Source of the DNA: Microstegium vimineum
Lineage: Eukaryota > Streptophyta > Magnoliopsida > Poales > Poaceae
Reading direction: 5' to 3'
NCBI GenBank assembly: GCA_022036555.1
Contig: CM039139.1
Coordinates: forward strand, 4,486,441 to 4,550,440
Length of the DNA: 64,000 nucleotides
Positions 1 through 11,048 of this stretch are shown piece by piece. How positions within the stretch are numbered: the stretch's first letter is position 1; each line of letters opens with the position of its first letter. The notes below the pieces were generated by a model. The model had not been told where the DNA came from, did not search any database, and saw nothing but the letters and a program-made list of their open reading frames with translations. A program made the translations under genes and the position numbers.

Positions 1-1877
1 CTTGAACTAGATTCATCTTCATAAGCTTTTATGTTGGACTTGTACTAACATGTATAGCATAAGTTTTCAAGTCTGGTTTAAACCCTCTCTAAGCTTGTTC
101 ACACGTATTAAGCGGTTATCTTATAGAGGTTGTACTTGTCACTTATACAATCCATGAATAGATCAAGTACTTGGGTTTACTAGCTCATGAACAAACTTAT
201 ATACCACCACTAGATCAAACAACTCGATCAAGCTATAGTGGTAGGCTATAAGCATCATATTCATTTGATTTTCAATGAATGATCACTATGTATGACTATA
301 TGCACTAAATATGTCCTAGAGCAATATGTATGCATATGTCAAACAATTTCACCTTTGCTATGTTGTAGTAGAGGATAGTCATATAGATTTCATCTCAAAT
401 AGCAATGTGAATTCCAATTAAAAGCATGGTGAAGACCAATGAATACCAATTAGAATGTTTATCTTCACCCATATGATTCGAGTCCCACTAAAGATCAAGT
501 GCACTTTCTTATTGTGGTTGACTTGCTTCTTTCTTGATCTTTGCTTGCATGAGATAATACCAAATGATGTACCACTTGTATAAGGTGATACCACTTGAAA
601 GTTAAGATCATGAATCTCTCTTGGGTGTTGCTTGCTTTCTTTTGATCAATCTTATTGATAACTTTCAACTAAGCATCTCCAAATGATCCCTAGATCACCA
701 CTTTCATATTAGCCTTCCAAGTAACATCCTTGGTTTACCTACAAAAGGCGGCAAGCCCCTACAAAAGGGAGAAGTGACCTATCTCCAAGAACCATCCTTA
801 ACACTCACTTGAAATTACTTTGTTTGATTGATCTTCATCTTGAGTACTAAACATGTGTCAAATACACTCCACAATCAAATGGCCTCATACTCATTCCTAA
901 CATAGGTACCTCAATCACTTATAAGCATAATTTCAACTTGAGGACCTTTCAATCTAAGTGACTCTAAGTCAATCCAATATTTGTCACTTTTCTGGCAGAT
1001 TCTGTACCCTTCAAAGAATATATCATATCTCCCAAAGTACATATCCAATGACCAGGAAATTTGATGGAGATGTGCTTCACTAATTCATCTAGCAGCCATA
1101 AAATTTGATCTTTATTGGACTTCTAGATTGCTACCAGATTTCACATCTTTCCACATAGGTACATTCTGAAAACTGTTGCACATGTGTTGACAAGATCCAC
1201 TCCAAAACTGAAGTATCCCTTATCCATTATCCATGAAATTTGCACAACAACTAATACCATAAGTGTAGAGCATGCACACCAAATTTCAAGCCAATCCAAA
1301 TAGATTTGATCTCTTAAACATGACTATGATCACGGCGAGCTCAGATTTTAACTAAATGACAGATTTGAGCAAAATGAGCTAAGCTTCTTCAAATTGAACC
1401 AAACTTGATATCAATTTGTTTTAACACTCTCAAGAGACATATATCCATTCAATCACTTACTAAAAGTAGTCTCTAGATCACATCCATTCAAACCAACTCA
1501 AACTTTATCACTAAGCATTTAATCCATTCAAACATCTTATAGCAAGCAACTAGTGCACACATATATATCCAATTCAATCAACTTATATGCACTAAGTGTA
1601 TATCCAATTCAAATGAATTATACACACCCAAAACGAACTTGATCAACAAGAGATATACCTTGGTGGATCATGATCAATTCATTAGCAAGCTTCAACTAAT
1701 CCAATAGACCACCACAATTTGATCATGCACTTATATGTTTTAGCATTTGGACTTCATTCTTTTCACTTGTCATTGGGATGAGAATAGCACTAAGCTTCAC
1801 TACTTGACTCAATCATATGATAAACAATATGAAACACATTGAATCAAGCCTCCAATGCCAATGGTACCTACACACAT

Positions 1878-3690
1878 TCATCCACTTATTGATGGTACCC
1901 AAACTAGTTTGGGTCCTCTCAAGTTAGGTGCAACATACTTAGGCAATGCCTTAGTATGGATAGCGGGATGTTTTTCAATAGCAACCATAGAGGTACCACT
2001 ACCATCCTTTCTAAGCATATGATCATCAACAATTGAAATAGGCTTAGAAGTCATACCTAGGGGACATGAATGAGCCATGTGTCCCCTTTCCCGACATGAG
2101 TAGCACACTCTCTTTGTTTGAGCCTTTTCTTCCTTGCTCATGTTGTGCTTCTCATTGTCTTGCCTCTTCTCTTTTGCTTGAATCTTCATCTCAAGCTTGG
2201 TAGGACACTTCGAGGCAAAGTGTCCCATATCTTCACACTTGAAGCACTTGATGATGATCTTTGCTCATCATTATCTTGTTGGCATCATGAATATGAGTTG
2301 GATGCCTTGCTCTTGCTTTGCCACCTCTTCTTGTTTTCCTCTTCTTTGTCATCCTGAATCACCATCTTGATGGTTGATCTTGTATTGCACTTGGGGCTTG
2401 ACTTGTGGCTTAGCTTGAACATTCTTGGTTGGGCAAACATTTGCAAGATGTCCCATCCCATGGCACTTGAAGCACATGAGATGAGTTAGCTTCTTATGTT
2501 CTTGCTTCTTCTCTTTCTTGCCCTTGCCCTTGTGGAAACCAATTCCACTCTTGTCACCATGTCTTCTTTGATTGTTCATCATGTGATCAAAGGTGACCTT
2601 GGAAGTGTAACACCTCTAGCTTGTTGCTCATGTTCTTCAGTTCACTTTTGAGCTCATTGTTCTCCTTCAAAAGGTTAGTCTCACAAGACATAGAAGTAGA
2701 ACAAGCATCTATATTTGAAGAACATGGCATATTAATTAAATCATCACAAGAGGTGGATACATTCTTCTTCCCTACATCACAAGGGTTAGCAACAACATGT
2801 GATTGATCATTTGACCTAAGTGATGAGCTCTCTTCATTTTTAAGATTTAGCAATTCATTAATGAGAGAGCCATGTTTGTGAACCAAGCTTTCATGAGACA
2901 CACGAAGCTCCTCATGATCAAGCTTTAGTTCCTCATGTGAAGATTTAAGAACATCAAGTAAGTGCTTATGTTCTTCATAGGAGTTCTTTAGAAGTGAGTT
3001 TTCATCTTTTAGTTTCTTTGTTTTATTTATCTCACTTGCTAAAGTCTTTGAGAGTTTGCACACAAGCTCAAAATTTGGGTCATCACAATCTACAATTACA
3101 TTATCAATAGATACCTTAGAGTCACATTGTGATGAGGTAGAAGAGCTTGTGGAAGCATCATCATCATCATCATCATCAAGTGTGCTTGGAGTAGCATCAT
3201 GAATTGCAACACTTGATGTTGGGCTTTCATCATCCTTGTCAAGTGATTTCTTGATAGATAGATCATCTTCATTATCACTTGAACATGAGGTGGAGCAATC
3301 TTCCACAACCCCCAAGTTGTGGTCATGCTCAACATCCTCATGTGCCACCAACTTGGACACATCATCATCAATGTTTGGCACCGTCTCATATGTTTCAATG
3401 AGATAGGTCCAAATCTCATGAACGCTCTTCATGTCCATAATCTCACCAAAGATGTTATCTTTCATAGAATGGTAGAGAATGTTAGTAGCTTGACAATCGA
3501 GATATAGGCACTTCTTTTGTGCTTGAGTTGCATCCTTTCTCTCAATTGCACAAGAGAGCCCCACATCTACGATCCACCACATTTGGGAAGAAATAAACTT
3601 AAAATTGCATGTCAACCAATTTTTCCACCGTGCAAAGTGTGTGCCATCAAAAACGTGTGGACACTCAACATCTAGCCCATAAGTCGTCAT
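1878..3690 (-). pseudogene. copia-type gag with CCHC zinc knuckles, frame broken
   Basis: Start ATG at 3690, 32 bases after the primer-binding site. The first 367 codons (3690-2587) resemble the Gag/UBN2 region of copia elements: a Trp-rich N-terminus with HFARWKNW, then a long acidic Ser/Asp-rich and Glu/Leu-rich coiled-coil-like middle. The nucleocapsid part is in other frames: CFKCHGMGHLANVC (about 2479-2437), a second knuckle ending GHFASKC (about 2240-2200) and CYSCRERGHMAHSC (about 2105-2063). Frames change near 2600 and the zinc-knuckle region has stops near 2349 and 2265. Gag would bind and package element RNA. This copy is unlikely to give one intact protein. Confidence 0.75.
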
Positions 3691-3727
3691 CCTCTCGGGT
3701 CGGTGAAGACCACAAATGAGAGACCAA

Positions 3728-3739
3728 GCTCTGATACCA
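3728..3739 (-). promoter_or_regulatory. Retroelement primer-binding site (tRNA-Met)
   Basis: TGGTATCAGAGC on the minus strand is the complement of the initiator tRNA-Met 3' end, the usual primer for plant copia elements. It lies two bases inside the LTR end (3742), which fixes both element orientation and LTR boundary. Confidence 0.88.
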
Positions 3740-3741
3740 CT

Positions 3742-5090
3742 TGTAGGGTCGAGATGGCGGACTAGAGGGGGGTGAATAGTCTTTTCTAAAACTTAATCGC
3801 TTTGGCTAACCGAAACTATTGCGAAAATAAAACTATCGGTCTAGCCAAGACTACACCCCTCTATCTATAACTCTAACACCTAGTAAATATGTCTATTAAG
3901 CTAACTAAGGTGCCAAGCTAGGAGGATCACCTAAACAAGTCTAGGTTGTAAGGTCACACAAACCTAAGCAACTAGTACTCTAAGCACATCGGGAGCTCCT
4001 ACACATACTAGTAAACAAAGCATAAAGCACCTAAGCTCACTAGCAACACTCAATAGCAAGGCTACACAAGCCTAACTAGAGAGCTCAACTTACTTAGCTA
4101 CACAAACTAAACAATGTGACTAACAAGGCTACACAAGCCAATTAGTCACTCAAGATCTTACTTCTAAGCTACACAAGCTAGAAGACAACTAGTTAAGCTA
4201 CACAAGCTAACTAGTTACAAGAGCAACAACTAACCACTAGCACAAGTATGAATAAGTAAATACAAGCTAGTGATTTGGAGAATGCAAACCACCGAGAAGA
4301 TGTATACGGTTGACACGGTGATTTTTCTCCCGAGGTTCACTTGGTCGCCACCAAGCTAGTTCCCGTTGTGTCAACCACACACTTGGTGATTCGGCGGCTA
4401 ATAGGCGTTCACAAGCCTAGCCCACTAACTCGGGCGCCGCAAGAATCCACCCACAAGTGAGGGTAGCTCAATGACACGCTCAACTAGAGTTGCTCTTCGC
4501 GATCCCCGCGGGGCGAGCACAACACCCCTCACAAGCACTTCTCCGGAGCGCCGCACAATCTTCTTGCACGCTTCGACGGAGCCACAAGCCACCAAGCCGT
4601 CTAGGAGGTGGCAACCTCCAAGAGTAACAAGCACCACGAGCTTGCAAGTCGATCACCTAGTGCCACACGAAGCTATCTCTCAAAGCAACGCACTAGTAAT
4701 CGCTCTCTCACTCAATTAGATGAACAATATTGAAGTATGAGTGAGTTAGAGGGCTCCCAAACCAAGCACACTAGAGGAAACAAATGTCCAAGGTTCTCAA
4801 TCAGTCCCAAGGGCCGGCCATGTGCTATTTATAGACTAGCCAAACAAACTAGCCGTTTTCCTCTTTCACTGGTTTCTGCAGAGGGTCCGGACCATGCAGC
4901 ATGTTTAAAGACATGTTTCCTACGCGCGCGTGTAATCTTTAGTTTGGGAGTTAAGGTACAACATAAATTTAAACTAAACATTTTGTTTAGAGTTCAAACT
5001 AAATTTAAATAACTAAATTAATTTAGTCAGTCTATGAACTACAGATATAAACAAATCATCTTGTTTAAAATGAGAGTTGGAGCTGTGTTC
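3742..5090 (-). repeat. 5' LTR of the copia-type element
   Basis: The inner end at 3742 is fixed by the adjacent primer-binding site. The strand contains a TATA box (CTATAAATAG, 4834 to 4825) that would start transcription toward gag, leaving about 1.1 kb of R/U5. A stretch of short repeated phrases (acacaagct / ctaactag, about 3900-4260) lies in this part. The outer boundary is estimated, since only one LTR is present here and no target duplication can be paired. Confidence 0.65.
4825..4834 (-). promoter_or_regulatory. TATA box of the retroelement LTR
   Basis: CTATAAATAG on the minus strand, inside the LTR and upstream of gag. The position suits a U3 promoter. Confidence 0.55.
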
Positions 5091-5672
5091 ATGTGACTTA
5101 AAACGTGCAGTTCTTGTCCACGTTATTCATGCTGAATTGCTACTCCAGCTGCCGGTGGAACACACAAAATATTGTTGATATTGTTTGGAGGAAGATAATT
5201 GTGCTGGACTGGTCTTCAGGGGGTAGCATTTGCATGTCCTTTTTTACATGCAGACTCTTTGGTCTTTGCATAGGGGGGGGGGGGGGGGGGGGGGGGGGGG
5301 AGGGGGGGGCCTACTTCGTCTTTGTCTAATTTTGCTTCCAGTTTTCACCTCTTGTGTGCAGATTTGAATCGCCCTCAGATTGCCTTGGATAACCGGGAGT
5401 TTCATAGGAACATTAATTTATTTTCGCTTTATTTCTATATATAAATATTAGAATATACATTAATCAAAAGGCACAGTTTGCAGAAATGAACTGTTGGATT
5501 GAAATTAGCAGTAGTATTTCGATTTTGAACCAAGAAAACAAAAGTAACATGCGAATCTCTAGTAAGCTTCGGCATGTAATAAAGGAACAAAAAAGAAGAG
5601 GGAAAAAAAAAAAAAGACATCTGTATCATATTAGTTTGTCGAAGTAAAATCAATTGCCTTCCACTGATCAAT
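5091..5672. other. Intergenic, with a 28-G homopolymer
   Basis: No gene is seen. It holds the poly-G tract (5273-5300, then A and eight more G) and AT-rich sequence that is the 3' flank of the WRKY gene. Confidence 0.7.
5273..5309 (+). repeat. Poly(G) tract G28-A-G8
   Basis: Twenty-eight consecutive G, one A, then eight G. Such runs are rare in plant nuclear DNA, can form G-quadruplexes and are difficult to sequence, so the length shown is uncertain. Confidence 0.9.
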
Positions 5673-6763
5673 TTACAAAAAATGGAAGAACCTGATAGAC
5701 CCAAATCTGCCTGCATCTACCACCTCCTCCGGCACGGCGCCGGAGAAGGCGTCGTGGCACTCTGTGCTGCAGGACGCCGGCTTCTGCTCCACAGCGCCGG
5801 TTCCGGTGCCAGCGCCCCACGGGTACGTCTCCGACCGCCGCAGCACGGACGGGTTACTGATCTCCGGCGGCGTACCTCGCCGCGCCGTCGCCGCCACCGC
5901 GCTGGAAGAGGGCGAGCCGCCGCCGCTGGCATTGGTGGCCGCCGCCGCCGGGGCCGGGGCGGCGGACGGCTCTTGCGGCGGCGCGCCGGACGAGGAGTCG
6001 AAGCAGATGGATACGGCCTTCCCGACGAGGTCTGCAGCTGGAACTCGGAGGGGGAGAGCGGGAGGAAGGCGCTGTTGCACGAGTGGTCGTTGTAGTAGGT
6101 GACCGCGTACAATGGCGGGTCGCTGTGGTCCTTCTGCTGCACCTGCTTCGTCGCCGGGCAGTTCATGTTGTCCTTGTACGTGCATCTGTAGTAATACCTG
6201 CAGCGGCAGCGGAGACGAGACGAGAAGAGAAGCTGTATGTGAGCTGCTGAGTGGAATGAACGAACATTTGCTGAAAATTTGGCCCGCCCGCCCGATTTGG
6301 ATGCGGAGAATGGGAGGAAAGAAACGGCGAAGTCAAAGGAGGTTGGCTAATAATAAAGGCGGATTCTTTCTTTGCCGGCGAGGGTAGGTTTCTCAAAACA
6401 CCGTGCAGATGCAGAATTTCTTTTCCTCCCGGTGAAGTAAAGTGAAAAAAACGAACGACGAGGAAAGAATCAGAACGGGTAAAAATCGTCGGGGGCGGAC
6501 CGGACCGGACCTGGGGAAGTTGGTGTTGTTGATCTTCTTCTCGCCGTACTTCCTCCATTGGTGGCCATCGTTGTGCGGCGCGAAAGTGTCCACCTTCCTC
6601 ATCCGCTTCTCCTTCCTGTCAAGACAAAGAAAACGAAATCAGGCGCCCGCCGCCCTACAAATTGAACCGAGCGCAGGTGCGAAGATCACCAGCCGCAGTT
6701 AGTTACGCACGTACTGTACCTCGGATTGATCTGCGCGTGATGCGAGCTCGGCGCCGGAGACAT
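5673..6763 (-). CDS. Group III WRKY transcription factor (WRKYGEK variant), with frame break
   Basis: DNA-binding regulator of W-box promoters, nuclear. Three exons fit: 6763-6720, 6615-6511, 6197-5673, with GT-AG introns that join in frame. The ATG at 6763 is the first in-frame one. Exon 2 gives HNDGHQWRKYGEKKINN, and the phase-2 intron sits at the conserved PR position. Exon 3 gives the C2HC finger C-x7-C...H-x-C (CTYKDNMNC ... DHSC), which defines group III. The heptapeptide is WRKYGEK instead of WRKYGQK. About 40 codons after the finger the plausible protein frame shifts: S-E-F-Q-L-Q-T-S-S-G continues as K-A-V-S-I-C-F-D only if one base is added at the CCC run 6021-6023. With that base the length would be 224 residues ending RFGSIRFFHFL. 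This is either an assembly indel or a real frameshift. It lacks the long N-terminal helix of larger group III members. Confidence 0.82.
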
Positions 6764-7320
6764 TGCTCGGTTCGTTCCGGTGGAGGAAGGAATCAAGAAA
6801 TGCAGGGACTGGACGGGACGGGACCGGAGGAGAGGGGTGAGGAAGAAGACGCGGGCAGGCGGCAGCAGGTTGCAGGCCAGAGCGCTTTTAATTCGGAAGC
6901 GTACTTGACCAGACACTACGGCAAGCAGAGGAGGAGCAGCCCTTTTTAGCTTTAGCTTAACAACAGCTTAATATAACAACAACACCATCACAGAGAGAAG
7001 AGAGAGAGAAGGGAGGGACGGGAGAGATTATAATGGAGGCCTCGCGGCAATATAAAAACTGCCGGAAGCGAGACCGAGAACGATGCAAAGATTATCTTCG
7101 CCTCCGGACGTATCGCTGTCACGTGCCCCCGCCCACCGACGAGAGAAATTTCTATGCGCCTTCTTCTGATGAGGGCCCCCCAATCAACAATGCCGGAGCC
7201 GGAGGCGCGTACAAGTGGCCTCAGCGCGTATTTGTTTATTGCATAAGCACTGTCATTGATCTCACAGGTCGGGCTACGGATTAATCCCAGCTGATGTACT
7301 ATTTATTTATTTAATAAAAA

Positions 7321-7336
7321 TCTCTCTCTCTCTCTC
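7321..7336 (+). repeat. (TC)8 microsatellite
   Basis: Eight TC units following an A-rich stretch in the WRKY upstream region. Confidence 0.9.
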
Positions 7337-10300
7337 TTCGGCGAAACCGGTTCAAAATCTTGTTTCCGGAATGGAGGTTGAGGTGGTCGACTAGCAAGGA
7401 TAATAGTACTATAGTAAAAAAAAGGAAAAAGGAAAAAGAATACAGTAGTACGTACGGAGTACGTAGAGAATAGAAAAGAGTTACGGCTAGTACCTACAGT
7501 ACCCTACCGGTTTGGGCTTGACCTGATTGATGCTTTTCCCTGGCGAGGCCAGAGGAATCGCCTCGTTGCTTGGGAAGGAGGGCGACTGGGAGAGGAGGCT
7601 GCTCCTGCTCCTGCTCCTGCTCCTTGCTCGCGCGCGCCTCCCAACAGTCTTCACCAGTCCCCCGAACCCGATGGAGGATCGCAATCGCATGCCTGGCCTG
7701 GGTTGTTTTTTTAAAAAGACCTGCACATGGATGCTGCAGGCCAAGCTGGGGGCGGGAAGGAATCTCCCCCGTTTGCGTGCTTTTCCGCCGAGTTTTTTTT
7801 AAGGACCGGAGGAATGGAGGATGGAGGTGTGAGCTCAGCTGTGATGTTTGCCCGCCCCACTGGGTCTTAGTTAACACTTAACCCCCCGGCCACCGGCGAT
7901 TGGATCGCCGGACCATCATCTACATGCCCACTGCACTGCTGCCTGTTTGTTTATATTTTATTCTATCCGTACCGTTGAAGTACGTTGAAGTACATTGATA
8001 GTGTTACTAGAAAACCAAATTTTATTTCTTAAACGATATTTTTAACGAGACAGAAGGAGTACATAATATATTTATTTATATATATACGCGAGCTGTAATC
8101 CTTGCAGTTGGAGGCCACCCAATTAGCCGCTGCCGACGCGATAAGTACTCCGTATGGCATTGGCACGGCGTCTCTAGCGGTTGATTTGGCCGGCGACGCG
8201 TGGATGGATTAATATTAAAGTTGCGGCGTCCGTGACAGACGCGGTAAAAAAATGCGGAGGAGGAGCGGTAAAGAAGGACGATGGCCGAATGGAAATTACG
8301 AGAGCAAGAGGAAAATGCACGTCCATATTATATATTCTGTCCACCGAAAATGATGGCTACGGAATTACTAAATAATAATAATCAATTCGAAAACCGATCG
8401 GTGCACATGAATGAAGCATACTAGTCCGTCCGGGTAGGGGCCAGCAAAGTCAGAAACGCTAAATCTGAGGGGACAGGTTAACAGACACAAGATGGCCTAG
8501 AACAAGGCTAATAATACAGTCAATCGTTAGCGGTAAGAATCCTTACAGCCAATCTTTCGTCTCACTCATATAATGATTTCATCTTCATATTCAATACATG
8601 ACCTACTTACTTGGTTTTTGTGATCAAGCTAACCGTAAATTTACAGTTTACTCCTCCTCTCTCTTTTCCACCTTAGCATTTAACCTGTTTGCAGCCCATC
8701 AGTATACTTTAGTTTATTGCAGCTCATCACATACTCCGTTTAGCTAGCTACCAGAGCTCTGACTTTCTACACCACCAAGCATGCAATTGCAAACCGGTGC
8801 CAAGTCCGCATTTCATTATCCGGAGCGGTTAGTCTCACTCTTCATCTCTACCCCAACCTTCAGATATTTATTACTACTCGTAGACACCACACAGTAGGAG
8901 GAGCACGTATTAAACAAACACTTTGAACACCGGTCCATCTCAAAACAATAAAAAAGAAACCCTAGAGGAAGACTGGGGCACGCTAGCTAGCCAGCCCTTT
9001 TTTATTTAACGGGCTCTTGCCCTTCTAGAACGGGGACGGGTATCGCCTCCTGATTGGTTGGTTGATAGAGATGTGTCATGTGTGTGAGGACTGAGAGGGA
9101 AGGGGGGAAGGGGTGCATGCAACGCATTCAGCTTCTTCAGCAATCCAGATCTTGGCTTATTCATTGACTTGCATATATAATAGAAGGTGTTTATTATATG
9201 TACGCCGCTCTAAATGTATACGGAGTAGTATAGTAGTTGGTTATGGAAATAAACTATGGCGCCGCGGCCCGGTGTCCCTGATAAAACGACGGGAGAAAAC
9301 AAGCATAGAAGTGTGGCCACAATGAACTACACGATTAACAACTGGGGGCCAAGAGACCCGGGGATAGAAAAAAGTGTATGATTGGGCCCTGCCGACGTGT
9401 GTCATCCCATCAGCTTACACTGCGTGATGCCCGTTCACACACGCAAATCCTTCTCACCGCCAAAATTTCTTAATAACCCACCTTTTTAATAAGGATGATA
9501 TATATATAATGGGCTCAACATGTTGATGTTTTCGTAAACTAAAGGAAATGGTCAGAAGTAAATAAAAATATATAATACTAGTATACTATAAATAGGCGGG
9601 CGGGATAATGAAAGATAAGCCAAGCCAAGTAGGGATTAGAAAAAATATTGCGCTGGCACATGAGAGGCACTGGAACCTAACATTGGAATCACTTAAAGAA
9701 AGAAAGAAAGCTTGAAATAGAAATGTCATTACTTTACTGTGCTCTCATCGCCATCTGATGGGCGAAACAAAAATAAAATAATATTGTCAAGAAGACGACG
9801 GAACGGACCGATAGTAAAGTCTGGTGCCTAGCTTTGTATGCGTGCCAGTAAATGATGCTCGTGGCGAAATAATACTGCTGTGCCTGCCGTGCCGGCACTC
9901 GCCAAGGCCAAACGTCAAACCACGAAGCAGACGGCCGAGCTTGGATGTTTACGATGACGCCAAACTCATTCAACGGAAATATATAGCCTTTGGAAATTAA
10001 GATGGCCTTTTTTCTGTTAGAGCCGTGGCAAAATTTTTGTGCCATAGTATAGTATGGTATATACTCCATCACGCATATATCGTTCCCTTTATTTGGTCTC
10101 GAGTCTTTGCTTATCTGAAACTGAAAAGCACCTTTTGATTCATTATTAGTCTATGTTAAAACTGACCTCGCCCGCGCTTGTGTGTGCTACGGTCAGAATA
10201 AACGACACATTAGGTCTACGTCGACCGAGCGAGGTGGCGCACTCAGGTCGACTGCTATATGCTACTGTAGCTTATAAGAAATTATTGACCCTGCTGCTTA

Positions 10301-10940
10301 TTAGGCACAGTCTTATTAGCTTAATTAGCACGGCCATCCGATCCGCCGGTTAAGAGGACAAAAACCGCTGTCGTAGAAAATAGGAAATACAAGTAGTAGA
10401 GTACACGAGAGAGCAAACTGCACAAGATGCATAAAACTAAGACGCGCGCGCGCGCGTATAATTTCCTTCGTTTTTTGCACGAGAAAAAATATACTATGCT
10501 CCTAGTCCAAAACTGCACCCACCAGTCGTGTTAGGTTTCTGCGTAAGCAAGAAAGAAGAGCACCATATTCAAACATTTTTAGAGAGGACCATCGTTGGTC
10601 AGAGTGAAAATTGGGCGGCCAGCAGCCAGCAAGGGACTGTTTCCTGCCTAGTGGAACAGTCTCTGATGAACTTGGGACATGCATGCATGGAGGCATACCG
10701 CTGTGCCGCTCCTGTTGGCGCCCATGGATGTCAGTCCGCCACGTGTCCGGAAAGCGCTAGACTGAGAGCAAGAGGAATGACTTTTGCGGTTAGCGGATTA
10801 GTTAATTACCCATAATCACGTACGTACATGACCAGCGCTAGCTAATTAAGTGCCTCCGGCTGCGCACCTCTCGAGTCGTCATCACGTTTGGAGTTTAGTT
10901 ACGTACAGTGTTGAGTACGTACGTTTGGAGTCTAGTATAC

Positions 10941-11048
10941 TGCAATATACTCCTGTACAACCACTGCAATATAGAAGACTGTAGGGGCGGCCGGAAAACC
11001 GCCCTGGACGTTTGTAGTAGTGCAATATACTCATGTACAACCACTGCA
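10941..11048 (+). repeat. Direct repeat, 28 bp at 80-bp spacing
   Basis: TGCAATATACTCNTGTACAA followed by CCACTGCA occurs at 10941 and 11021 with one mismatch. The segment between is unrelated. The cause is unknown. Confidence 0.7.

Larger units (their letters stand above)
1..5090 (-). mobile_element. Ty1/copia-type LTR retroelement, truncated by window start
   Basis: Read on the minus strand the order is LTR (about 5090 to 3742), two spacer bases, a primer-binding site complementary to initiator tRNA-Met (3739 to 3728), a gag start at 3690, zinc-knuckle segments, then a non-coding stretch down to position 1. The LTR inner end is TACA, the expected CA terminus. The outer end (near 5050-5110) is not precisely visible because the second LTR lies beyond the window. 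No protease, integrase or reverse transcriptase is seen in 1-1877 on either strand, so the element is probably non-autonomous or has lost pol. Family name not assigned. Confidence 0.8.

Noticed and set aside
6686..6916. Longer WRKY N-terminus from 6916
   Set aside because: The codon at 6914-6916 is GTG, not ATG; the first in-frame ATG is 6763.
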